Of a stretch of DNA of 52,319 nucleotides, positions 39,457 through 47,817 are shown piece by piece. The translations under genes were made by a program, and so were the position numbers. Origin of the DNA: Cryomorpha ignava (GTDB taxonomy: Bacteria > Bacteroidota > Bacteroidia > Flavobacteriales_D > Cryomorphaceae); assembly GCF_010686655.1 (NCBI RefSeq), contig NZ_JAAGVY010000035.1:1-52319 (forward strand), given 5' to 3'. Each line of letters begins with the position of its first letter. Position 1 is the first letter of the stretch. Below the pieces are notes generated by a model, which saw only the letters and a list, made by a program, of their open reading frames with translations, did no database searches and was not told the origin of the DNA.

Positions 39457-41289
39457 ATGATGAAAAATTCTATTCTTCTTTTCTTTTTAGCTGCGAGCAC
39501 TGCGTGCTTTGGACAGCTCAACTTGCCAGTAGATTTTGAATCTACAACGCTCGATTATGGCCTCACTGATTTTGGTGGTAGCGCCTCTCAAATTATTACC
39601 GATCCGACAGACGCCGGCAACAAGGTGGTGGAAACCATTCGTACGGCTGGAGCCGAAACCTATGCGGGTACTACAGTAGGCGGCACAGTTGGTTTTGATA
39701 CGGCAATTCCTTTCGATTCAGAAAACACCATTATGTCGGTTCGTATCTGGTCGCCTACAGCTGGGCTACCGATGCGAATGAAAGTGGAAAATTCGACAGA
39801 CCCAGGAGTATCCGTGGAAACAGAAACGATTTCGACAGTTGCCATGGGCTGGGAAACAGTTATGTTTGATTTTGCAGTACAAGCGCCGGGAACAGCAGCC
39901 ATTAATTTCGGTAGTTCTTACAACAAGGCATCTGTTTTCTTCAATTTTAATCAGCCGACGGGTACTTCAATAGAACAAACATTCTATTGGGATGATATGA
40001 CCTTTGTTGGCGGCACCGGTGGCGGTGGAGGCGATCCGTTCGACCTACCAATCACCTTCGAAGGAGAGCCTTTTGGCTTTAACGATTTCGCAGGGACAGC
40101 AACTACTATTGTTGTAGATCCTACAGATCCCAACAATATGGTTGGCCGCACTGTACGATCTAATACTGCTGAAGTTTATGCTGGAACAGTTCCAGGTGGG
40201 CCTTTGGCGAACCCGGTACCTTTTTCTGAAGGAAATACGATGATGTCGGTGCGTGTTTGGTCACCAAATGCCAATACGCCCGTGCGGTTGAAAGTAGAAA
40301 CTGCCGGTGGTGGGCCTGCTACTGAAGCAGAGACTACCACCACGGTAGCTATGGAGTGGGAGACTTTGGTTATTGATTTTAGCAATCCGGTAGAAGGCCA
40401 GCCCGCCTTAGATTTGAATGCCAATTATAACCAACTGGTTATTTTCTTCAATTTCGGAACCACTGGTGCGGATGCCGGGGAGCAAATTTATTTCTGGGAT
40501 GACCTCGCGTTTGGAGATGGTTCCGTTGCCGAACCTTTCGATCTACCTATAACCTTCGAAGGAGATCCATTCGGCTTTACTGACTTTGCAGGGACGGCGA
40601 CTACTATTGTTGTAGATCCTACAGATCCCAACAATATGGTGGGTCAAACTGTACGATCTAACACAGCCGATGTATTTGCGGGTACAGTGCCCGGAGCTGG
40701 CCCCTTGGCAAATCCTGTGCCTTTTTCGGCGGGAAATACCACTATGTCTGTTCGGGTATGGGCGCCGAATGCAAACACACCAGTTAGACTAAAAGTAGAA
40801 ACTGCCGGTGGTGGGCCTGCAACAGAAACAGAGACTACCACCACTGTTGCCATGCAATGGGAAACTTTGGTGTTCGATTTCAATAATCCCGCAACTGGAC
40901 AACCAGCTTTGGATTTGAATGCCAATTATGACCAGCTGGTTATTTTCTTCAATTTCGGAACATTGGGTTCAGATGCTGGAGAACAAGTTTACTTTTGGGA
41001 TGATTTAGCTTTCGGAGGCACCGTATCGGTTGAAGAAGTTTCTTCTAACTCCAATATCAGTGTTTACCCGAATCCAGCTAACGACCATTTCCTCGTAAGT
41101 TTTGCCGATGGAAACATTGACAAAACTACCCTTTCATTAATGGATATAACTGGTCGTGTGGTTGAGCGAATTAACGTAGTAAATACTATGACGCGCGTTG
41201 AAACCAATACATTGGCCGCAGGTCAGTATATCTTGCGCATCGACACAGCCGATAAGGCTTATGCGCAAAAAGTACTGGTTACGAAATAA
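39457..41289 (+). CDS. Secreted protein with three tandem CBM-like modules and T9SS domain
   Basis: This 610-residue protein has a signal peptide (NSILLFFLAASTACFGQ), then three about 160-residue modules, each beginning LP(I/V)xFE and carrying MSVR(I/V)WxP, V(A)MxWETxxFDF, FFNF and the closing FYWDDMTF/YFWDDLAF. This is a jelly-roll layout typical of carbohydrate-binding modules (CBM4/9 or CBM6-like). A poly-Gly linker (GGTGGGGGDP) separates modules 1 and 2. Modules 2 and 3 are almost identical, including long stretches of DNA. The end is a type A T9SS domain (VYPNPANDHFLVSF ... KVLVTK). It is probably surface-attached glycan binding. Confidence 0.8.
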   Translation: MMKNSILLFFLAASTACFGQLNLPVDFESTTLDYGLTDFGGSASQIITDPTDAGNKVVETIRTAGAETYAGTTVGGTVGFDTAIPFDSENTIMSVRIWSPTAGLPMRMKVENSTDPGVSVETETISTVAMGWETVMFDFAVQAPGTAAINFGSSYNKASVFFNFNQPTGTSIEQTFYWDDMTFVGGTGGGGGDPFDLPITFEGEPFGFNDFAGTATTIVVDPTDPNNMVGRTVRSNTAEVYAGTVPGGPLANPVPFSEGNTMMSVRVWSPNANTPVRLKVETAGGGPATEAETTTTVAMEWETLVIDFSNPVEGQPALDLNANYNQLVIFFNFGTTGADAGEQIYFWDDLAFGDGSVAEPFDLPITFEGDPFGFTDFAGTATTIVVDPTDPNNMVGQTVRSNTADVFAGTVPGAGPLANPVPFSAGNTTMSVRVWAPNANTPVRLKVETAGGGPATETETTTTVAMQWETLVFDFNNPATGQPALDLNANYDQLVIFFNFGTLGSDAGEQVYFWDDLAFGGTVSVEEVSSNSNISVYPNPANDHFLVSFADGNIDKTTLSLMDITGRVVERINVVNTMTRVETNTLAAGQYILRIDTADKAYAQKVLVTK

Positions 41290-41309
41290 TCGTTTAGGTT
41301 GAAATTTTC

Positions 41310-41347
41310 AGCCCCTTCCGAGCAATTGGAAGGGGCTTTTTTATTTT
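41310..41347 (+). terminator. Rho-independent terminator
   Basis: AGCCCCTTCC pairs with GGAAGGGGCT over an eight-base loop and is followed by TTTTTATTTT, 21 bases after the stop of the CBM-like protein. Confidence 0.88.
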
Positions 41348-41589
41348 CTCGGCATTCGGGAGATCTCTTCTAGATGTAATTAGTTTTACCTCCTTAGTTT
41401 ACACCATATCAGATCTGGCTTTACAAGCAAAGTCTCTTTTTAGGACTCCCTTTTATAAAACCGATATAGTTATTGTCTATATTTGACTTTGATCCAATCA
41501 ATATTTTTATAGCACCTTCATAATCTGTCTATTAATGGATTGTTAGGGCAATTTAAAGTATTAACTGGAATCGCAACCATGCACTTGAA

Positions 41590-43791
41590 ATGACCATGCC
41601 GACATATTCACCACTAGGTACTTACCTGCGGCATTTTCTGTCTGTCACATTTATGTGCGCGATTGCTATAAGTGTTCACGCTCAATCCTACGTATGGGCC
41701 AAGAGCTTGAAAGGCTATGGAACATCCTCAATTGATAACCTTGAACCCGGGATGTCCTTAGCTAGGGACATCGCTTTAGATTCAGATCAAAATATTATCA
41801 TCACTGGATATTCTACTGATTCTGTTGATTTTGACCCTGGAGACAACCAGCTAATTTTACGCACTCCAGATCAAAATCCATATTTAGCAAAATACGATAC
41901 GAACGGAAATCTTCAGTGGGCGTATGTTTTTCCTTCGGGGTGGAATGCTTACGGAAATTCGGTCACCGTTGATCAATATGACAACGTAATTTTCACCGGA
42001 TATGGCGTGAAGCCAATAGATTTCGATCCAGGACCAGAAGAATATATCCTTGGAGAGTCAAGTCCAAATGGACCTTTTGCCTTTTTTGCCAAATATGCTT
42101 CAAACGGAGCATTCATCTTTGCCAGGGAATTTTATGGAAATTCTGCAGCCATTCCGAATAAAGTGCTTTGCGACAATGCGGGAAACATTATTCTAGCTGG
42201 CCGCTTTTATGGAAATATAGACATCGACCCCGGCGACGAAGCGTACATTTTGAATGGCGAAAACGGTGGCGGCTTTTGGGCAAAATTTGATCCTGATGGC
42301 AATCTGATTTATGGTAAGTCTCTTAGTGGGATAAGCAACATTGGCGATCTGACTGATATGTCTATTTGTGAAAATGGAGACATCCTGCTTTCTGGGTATT
42401 TTGGAAATTTGGTAGATTTTGATCCTGGACCTGATGAATTCCTGATGCAAGCAGAAGGTCCTGCCGATCGCTTTTTTGCACGTTATACATCAGCTGGCGA
42501 ATTAATTTGGGCAAAACGACTTAACATCAATAGTTACGGCTGTTGCTCTCCAAGTGAGTACATCTGTATTCGTGAAAACACTGAAGGTGATATTTTGATC
42601 GCTGGAAATTTCAAACAAACCGCCGACTTCGACCCGGGACCGGGGCAGAGTTATCTTTTTGGCGGCCTCGCCACATCAGCCTATTTTGCAAAGTTTAGTG
42701 CTGATGGTAATTTCATCTGGGCAAAAAGCCTTACAGGTGGTTTTTGCCCAGTTTACGATATGGAGATAGATTGCAGAGACAACATTTATCTCACTGGAAG
42801 TTTGGTGAGTGCCGATTTTGATCCTACGTCTGCCATTGCCTTCTTGCAATCTAATGTCGCATCTGCATTTACGCATTACATGGCGAGGTATGATATAGAT
42901 GGAAATTTTGTAAGCGTAAAACAAATTGGCGGAAGCAGCAGCGGCCCGTCAATTACATCAATGGTAGTGCGTGACGAACATCAATATATGGCTGGCGGTT
43001 TTCGATATACGGTCGATTTTGATCCTGATGAAGGCGAAGCATTATTGACAATGGGCGGCATGGGATGGAATACCTATTTCGCTAAGTACAAGCTGGATAT
43101 TAATCCGGTTCAAGCGGATACTACGTTGTGCGATCAAAGTCAGGTTATTTTGGATGCTTCAACTTCCAATGCCACCTATTTGTGGAATACTGGAGAAACA
43201 ACGCCAACCTTAGATGTTGATGAAGCAGGAGATTATGATGTGGTAATCTCGCAGGAAGAATGTACGACTTATCGCAATTTCACAGTTGATTTTAATTCAC
43301 TTCCCCGTTTGGAAATTGATAGCTTAATAAAGCTGTGTGATAATTCTGAATTGGATATCCGCTTGAACCCTTCAAATTATAATATCTTATGGAGCGACAA
43401 TTCCACAGATGCTATTCGCACAATCAATCAGCCGGGAATTTATTGGGTTCAATTTTATGATTCACTTTGTTCCCGCACTGACACCTTCGAACTCGATTTT
43501 TACGATTGTGAAATCATACTGACCATGCCAAATGTGTTCACGCCAAATGGTGATGCAATGAATGAAGTGTTTGCAGCATTACAAATGAAGGGAATTACTA
43601 GGGCAAAGCTTTTTGTGTTCAACCGTTGGGGTAGGCAGATTTACGAAACAAACGATCTATCTCAAGGGTGGGATGGGACTATCGCGGGTGAACTTGTAAC
43701 GGAAGGTGTTTATAATTGGATTGTTCAATATGAAACTATTCTTAGTGAAGCGCTTAACCAATCAGGCACAGTCAATCTGTTTAGAGATTGA
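41590..43791 (+). CDS. Secreted SBBP beta-propeller protein with type B T9SS sorting domain
   Basis: This 733-residue protein has a signal peptide (LSVTFMCAIAISVHAQ), then at least seven SBBP-type repeats marked by V/I-D-F-D-P-G-P and by the paired YLAKYDTNGNLQWA / FFAKYASNGAFIFA / FFARYTSAGELIWAK strands. An Ig-like region follows (DTTLCDQSQVILDASTSNAT...). The last 90 residues (PNVFTPNGDAMNEVF ... LFVFNRWGRQIYET ... GWDGT ... GVYNWIVQY) are a gliding-motility-associated CHU_C, type B, T9SS signal. Export by T9SS is well supported; the ligand or partner is unknown. Confidence 0.88.
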   Translation: MTMPTYSPLGTYLRHFLSVTFMCAIAISVHAQSYVWAKSLKGYGTSSIDNLEPGMSLARDIALDSDQNIIITGYSTDSVDFDPGDNQLILRTPDQNPYLAKYDTNGNLQWAYVFPSGWNAYGNSVTVDQYDNVIFTGYGVKPIDFDPGPEEYILGESSPNGPFAFFAKYASNGAFIFAREFYGNSAAIPNKVLCDNAGNIILAGRFYGNIDIDPGDEAYILNGENGGGFWAKFDPDGNLIYGKSLSGISNIGDLTDMSICENGDILLSGYFGNLVDFDPGPDEFLMQAEGPADRFFARYTSAGELIWAKRLNINSYGCCSPSEYICIRENTEGDILIAGNFKQTADFDPGPGQSYLFGGLATSAYFAKFSADGNFIWAKSLTGGFCPVYDMEIDCRDNIYLTGSLVSADFDPTSAIAFLQSNVASAFTHYMARYDIDGNFVSVKQIGGSSSGPSITSMVVRDEHQYMAGGFRYTVDFDPDEGEALLTMGGMGWNTYFAKYKLDINPVQADTTLCDQSQVILDASTSNATYLWNTGETTPTLDVDEAGDYDVVISQEECTTYRNFTVDFNSLPRLEIDSLIKLCDNSELDIRLNPSNYNILWSDNSTDAIRTINQPGIYWVQFYDSLCSRTDTFELDFYDCEIILTMPNVFTPNGDAMNEVFAALQMKGITRAKLFVFNRWGRQIYETNDLSQGWDGTIAGELVTEGVYNWIVQYETILSEALNQSGTVNLFRD

Positions 43792-43808
43792 GATAATTTC
43801 AGAGAACA

Positions 43809-43952
43809 ACACTATTTCGAACCCTTAAAAGATAAAACATCTTTCGAAAAATTTCGAACTAAACACCTGAATGGCCAAATGGCGCAGATTTGGCTCCCTA
43901 ATTTCTTTACGATCTTGTAAGCGAAGATCAGAAAGTATTTTCACAGAAATAA
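43809..43952 (+). pseudogene. DUF2442 remnant, copy 4
   Basis: About 144 bases align with codons 38-86 of the gene at 10123, from F-E-P-L-K-D-K-T to the same stop region (GAAAGTATTTTCACAGAAAT, then AA). A short deletion shifts the frame before W-P-N-G-A-D. The first third of the gene is absent. It is followed by a convergent copA 3' end. Confidence 0.85.
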
Positions 43953-44058
43953 ATTGCTTGCGACCCAATTCTACGCCCTTCGGTTGTGAGAACGCTCCGC
44001 TAAGTTGTCACCATTTTTGCGAAAAAGCAAAAATACCGCCACAACCTAAACATGTAAT

Positions 44059-44099
44059 ACTTCTCTCACCGCGCGATGAATCGCGCGGCTACGAGAAGT
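44059..44099. repeat. Long GC-rich hairpin (REP/MITE-like)
   Basis: An outer stem ACTTCTC/GAGAAGT encloses a perfect inner stem CCGCGCGAT-ga-ATCGCGCGG. The GC-rich core is unlike the AT-rich surroundings. It sits in about 220 bp that separate the DUF2442 remnant from the copA fragment here and are absent from the equivalent spot at 47.8 kb. That insert is bordered by CACAGAAATAAA on both sides (about 43942 and 44170). Confidence 0.65.
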
Positions 44100-44228
44100 T
44101 CCGACTAACCAAAAGCGCTGTACAGATGCACTTACCATCAATAAATGCTTAAATCGCTCCGAGAGTAATCACACAGAAATAAACTCGTCGACATCGTCCA
44201 ATAACTAAGAACCAATCACCAAGAACTC

Positions 44229-44435
44229 TCAACCTATCTTCTTCCCCCGCAGCCTCAACGCATTCGCAATGACAGAAACAGAGCTAAAACTCATCGCCAA
44301 AGCTGCAATCATCGGCGAAAGCAAAATTCCGAAAAACGGGAACAACACACCGGCGGCAATCGGCACGCCCAATGAATTGTAAACCAACGCAAAAAACAAG
44401 TTCTCTTTAATATTCTTCATCACTGCATCTGTCAC
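44229..44435 (-). pseudogene. copA 3'-end remnant, recent copy
   Basis: 68 codons (…[57 protein letters not shown]) match the end of CopA at 47818-50358. The DNA is almost identical over about 195 bases (two mismatches I can see), so the copy is recent or maintained by gene conversion. The frame begins inside the gene and has no start of its own. It is convergent with the DUF2442 remnant at 43809. Confidence 0.9.
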
Positions 44436-44531
44436 ATTTCAGTGCTTTAGCTTACTTGCAAACATCGCAATAAGCCGACAGTTCAGCATACTTTAAGAAA
44501 GCTTCAAATTTCTAAACAAGCGCTTATTATT

Positions 44532-45089
44532 CTAAGGTCTAGGAACGGCACTAAACTCGCCGTTGGTTACTTCTATTGAACCAACGATCTGACCGTCTTC
44601 AAATCGGGCGGCGGTGAATGAAAAGGTTCCTTCAATCAGAGATTCGGTTGATGTGGTGATTTCCATAACACCCGAAGTACCGTCAATACCAGCGGTGTAA
44701 GTCTCACCCTGGAAAGGGTTGCCGTCAAAATGCTCGTAGGTAGTTAAATATACGTTTTCATCTTGACTGACTTCCAATGGATAGACTCCAACAGTTGGCG
44801 CATCGATCGATTCACCACCCGTTTGTGCGAATGAGATATTAAACGTTATTGGATTTTGATCTATGAGCGTGATGTCCCATGTGTGAATACCGTTGATTTC
44901 AAATGCTCTGAAATCAGCGATTCCGGTGTGTTCTCCTTCCAGATCGCCAGAAACAGTAAATGAGGCACTCCCACCATGTCCAGTGTCATCGCCATTGGAT
45001 CCTGTGGAAGGACTCTCGTCGTCGTCAGAGCAAGCTGTAAAAGTTAAAAGTAAAGCGGTTAAAAATAAGGTGTTGAATACGTACTTCAT
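44532..45089 (-). CDS. Lipoprotein of unknown function
   Basis: 185 residues from ATG 45089 (an upstream in-frame ATG would put 33 residues before the signal peptide). Lipobox FTAC with Cys about residue 20, then an acidic linker (SDDDESPSTGSNGDD) and a beta-sandwich-like domain (SASFTVSGDLEGEHTGIADF ... INGIHTWDITLIDQN ... GTFSFTAARFEDGQ ... VTNGEF). The G-T-F-x-F-T...V-x-N-G-x-F ending is like that of DUF6252/fimbrial-lipoprotein-like Bacteroidota proteins; I cannot fix the family. It is probably surface exposed. Confidence 0.7.
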   Translation of the reverse strand: MKYVFNTLFLTALLLTFTACSDDDESPSTGSNGDDTGHGGSASFTVSGDLEGEHTGIADFRAFEINGIHTWDITLIDQNPITFNISFAQTGGESIDAPTVGVYPLEVSQDENVYLTTYEHFDGNPFQGETYTAGIDGTSGVMEITTSTESLIEGTFSFTAARFEDGQIVGSIEVTNGEFSAVPRP

Positions 45090-45541
45090 AGGGTTTTGAT
45101 TTTTTTTTACCAATCTATAATCTAATTTTTGTGAGTAATTATTTGATGCTATAAAGGTATTAAATCTCTCAGTAAATTCCAAACCCAACCCTTGTATTAG
45201 AAACTTAAGTTATTGTATAGCAATATTTTAAATTTATGATGCTATATTAGTTCAGGTAGCTATCTGGGAATATCAAATTTAGGGAGTCACCATAAAATTT
45301 CAATAAAACTACTTTTAGATAATTTTTTATTCTCATTTATAATCGTAAATTTGTTGAGGCATTTGGCTGCGCAACTTATCTTCCCATACATGCTCTGCCG
45401 CTTAAACAATCCATAGGCACAGGCTAAAAAATATACATGGAATTTTGAAGTATGGTACATTACTAAAGTAGAGAAACGCAAGTGAGAAGGCGGTTTATTT
45501 TCGAAAAGTTCGAATGGAGCCAAATACTAATAGTAACCAAA
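45090..45541. other. Divergent intergenic region without gene
   Basis: It separates the leftward lipoprotein from the rightward DUF285 protein and should hold both promoters. I see no clear TTTG/TAnnTTTG pair, repeat or hairpin. Confidence 0.4.
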
Positions 45542-47365
45542 ATGAACGATATGAAACGAATATTGCACCAACCAAATAAGAATTTCCCGAAAGATAACCC
45601 TACTGGTATAAATGCTTTGGCAATTATGAGACATTCTCTCATGCTAGCTCTCTGTGTCATGATTTCCCAGATTGGCTTCAGCCAAAATTTCATTACTGAG
45701 TGGACTTTTCCCGAAGCATCTGATGAGATAGAGTTTAGAGCATCTACCGAAGGCGATGTATTTTATTCCTGGAGTGCAAGTCCGTCCGGAAATAACGGTA
45801 GCGGAAGTTTTAATCCGGAGTATTCGAGTGTCGTCCTTTCAGGCTTATCAATAGAAGCAGGAGATGTAGTAACTTTGGAGATTCTTCCGAACAACCTTAA
45901 TCGTTTTTATATAGCTCATGGTCCCGATCGACTTCGCTTAACAGATGTGGTGCAATGGGGCGGTGTTTTCTGGACGAGCATGAGCCAATTTCTTCATGGG
46001 TGTGTGAATGCCGACATCAGTGCGACAGACGTACCTATCCTAGTCAATGTCACAGACATGTCCCGAATGTTTTCCAATGCAAGCTCCTTTAATCAGGATA
46101 TCGGAGATTGGGACGTTTCAAGCGTCACCGATATGTCCCTCATGTTTTATGATGCAGAGTCGTTTAACCAAGATATCAGCAATTGGAATGTATCCAATGT
46201 AACGGATATGGAAGAAATGTTTTACGGTGCCCTTTTATTTAATCAGGACTTGTCCGAATGGAATGTGTCTAATGTTGTTGCCATGGAGGGAATGTTTAAA
46301 GAAGCTGAAGCTTTTAATCAGGACATTAATGCTTGGGATGTTTCCGGAATTTTCGACATGACTGAGATGTTCATGGACGCTGCATCTTTCAATCAAAACA
46401 TCGATAGCTGGGATATATCAAATGTTACTAACACGCGGAATATGTTCGATGGAGCTACTTCTTTCAATCAAGATCTTGCTAGTTGGGATGTCTCCAATGT
46501 GAATTATATGAATTATATGTTTGCCAATACCGATTTCTTTAATGGAGATATCGATGCTTGGGATGTTTCAAATGTGACCAATTTGACAGGTATGTTTGAA
46601 AGTGCCAGCGCCTTTAACCGGGATATTGGAAACTGGGATGTTACCTCTGTGCAAGAAATGGATGGTACGTTCCGTGGGGCGGATTCTTTCAATCAGGATA
46701 TTAGTGGTTGGGATGTATCGAGCGTAAATACTATGGGAGTCATGTTTAATGAAGCTATAGCTTTTAATCAGGACATCTCCGGTTGGGATGTGTCCAATGT
46801 AGAAAACATGGTCTTGATGTTTAGAGACGCCAGTTCCTTTAATCAGAACCTGGGTAGCTGGATCTTGTACCCGAGTGTGATATTGGTCAATGCCTTTAAC
46901 GATTGCGGTATGGATTGCGATCACTATTCTGCTACGCTGGCAGGATTTCGCTTGAATAATCCCACTGTAACAGGAATACAAATGAGCTCCTACGGATTAG
47001 AGTTCGGCACCGAAGCTGTTGCTTTCAGAGATTCGCTTATCATTGCACAAGGATGGACAATTGCTGGAGACGAATTTAGCGGTGGAGAATGTGGACTTCT
47101 TTTGTCGGCAGACGTCCGTTCTTCGAATGAGAATAATCTCATCATGGCGTATCCCAATCCTACAAGTGGGAGAATAGTGATAGAAGGCAATGACACCGAA
47201 TTAAAACAAATCAGAATCTTCAATGCACTCGGACGGGAAGTTACGGCTGGGACGCCAATAAACAGGGCGGCACAAAATGAAGTATCTCTTGATTTATCGA
47301 AATTGGCTGCTGGAATGTATTTCGTCCGAACTTTGAACGGTTCAGTTAAAGTGCTTAAGGAGTAG
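45542..47365 (+). CDS. BspA-like DUF285 repeat surface protein with T9SS domain
   Basis: About 607 residues. I start at ATG 45542; the hydrophobic signal (MRHSLMLALCVMISQIGFSQ) begins at 45626, which is an alternative. Residues about 190-450 are ten DUF285 repeats of 25-26 residues with the core M-F-x-x-A-x-x-F-N-Q-D-I-x-x-W-D-V-S-N-V-T-x-M. The C-terminal 75 residues (MAYPNPTSGRIVIEG ... AAGMYFVRTLNGSVKVLKE) are a type A T9SS domain. DUF285 proteins are surface adhesin-like; a binding partner cannot be read. Confidence 0.87.
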   Translation: MNDMKRILHQPNKNFPKDNPTGINALAIMRHSLMLALCVMISQIGFSQNFITEWTFPEASDEIEFRASTEGDVFYSWSASPSGNNGSGSFNPEYSSVVLSGLSIEAGDVVTLEILPNNLNRFYIAHGPDRLRLTDVVQWGGVFWTSMSQFLHGCVNADISATDVPILVNVTDMSRMFSNASSFNQDIGDWDVSSVTDMSLMFYDAESFNQDISNWNVSNVTDMEEMFYGALLFNQDLSEWNVSNVVAMEGMFKEAEAFNQDINAWDVSGIFDMTEMFMDAASFNQNIDSWDISNVTNTRNMFDGATSFNQDLASWDVSNVNYMNYMFANTDFFNGDIDAWDVSNVTNLTGMFESASAFNRDIGNWDVTSVQEMDGTFRGADSFNQDISGWDVSSVNTMGVMFNEAIAFNQDISGWDVSNVENMVLMFRDASSFNQNLGSWILYPSVILVNAFNDCGMDCDHYSATLAGFRLNNPTVTGIQMSSYGLEFGTEAVAFRDSLIIAQGWTIAGDEFSGGECGLLLSADVRSSNENNLIMAYPNPTSGRIVIEGNDTELKQIRIFNALGREVTAGTPINRAAQNEVSLDLSKLAAGMYFVRTLNGSVKVLKE

Positions 47366-47580
47366 TATTTGATAGATGAATTGATCTCATGTAAATAGGC
47401 ATCAGGTTCTATATTATGCTGTCCAGAAAAGTCCTTAATAAGTAACTCGAGTTTTGCCTTTCTTCACCAGAAGTAATAAGCGATTACTGTTCGTTGTTAT
47501 TTGAGACTTTCTCAATGAATCTGGACACCCCATTTAGGTGTTTTTTGAATGGGTAAGCAAGAAGCTGAACTTAGAACACC

Positions 47581-47634
47581 AAATGGCTTAAATGTCAGAA
47601 AGGAGAAGTTCCAAGTAAAGTCGAACCCATATAG
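47581..47634 (+). pseudogene. DUF4160 C-terminal tail, second copy
   Basis: The frame K-W-L-K-C-Q-K-G-E-V-P-S-K-V-E-P-I then TAG (47632-47634) matches the tail upstream of the intact DUF2442 gene (C-Q-N-G-E-A-P-I-K-I-E-P-L-K) and extends it by the W-x-x-C typical of DUF4160. A stop lies a few codons upstream. 47366-47580 shows no gene; TCTGGACACCCCATTTAGGT near 47520 may be part of an old insertion-sequence end. Confidence 0.6.
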
Positions 47635-47636
47635 GA

Positions 47637-47771
47637 TAAAACCTTTTTCAAAAACATTAACCTTAACACTTTGACAATTGGACACTTGAATGGCCAAATG
47701 GTGCAGATCTGGCACCCGAATTTCTTTACGAGCTTATGAACAAAAACGAGAAAGTAGTCTTACAGAAGTAA
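47637..47771 (+). pseudogene. DUF2442 remnant, copy 5
   Basis: It aligns with codons about 46-86 of the gene at 10123, starting AAAACCTTTTTCAAAAAC and ending with the E-K-V-V-L-Q-K stop region. Insertion of a few bases breaks the frame before W-P-N-G-A-D-L-A-P-E-F-L-Y. The first half of the gene is deleted, so the DUF4160 tail now abuts it. The copA stop lies 47 bases further on, convergent. Confidence 0.85.
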
Positions 47772-47817
47772 ACTCGTTCACCGCGTCCAATCACCAAAAA
47801 CTAAGAACCAAAAACTC

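Noticed and set aside
39457-41289. Tandem repeats as a CRISPR array
   Set aside because: The repeats are about 500 bp coding modules in one frame. No short, evenly spaced direct repeats with unique spacers were seen anywhere in the window.
44229-44435. Short real gene for a 68-residue membrane protein
   Set aside because: It is an almost exact copy of the end of copA without a start region of its own.
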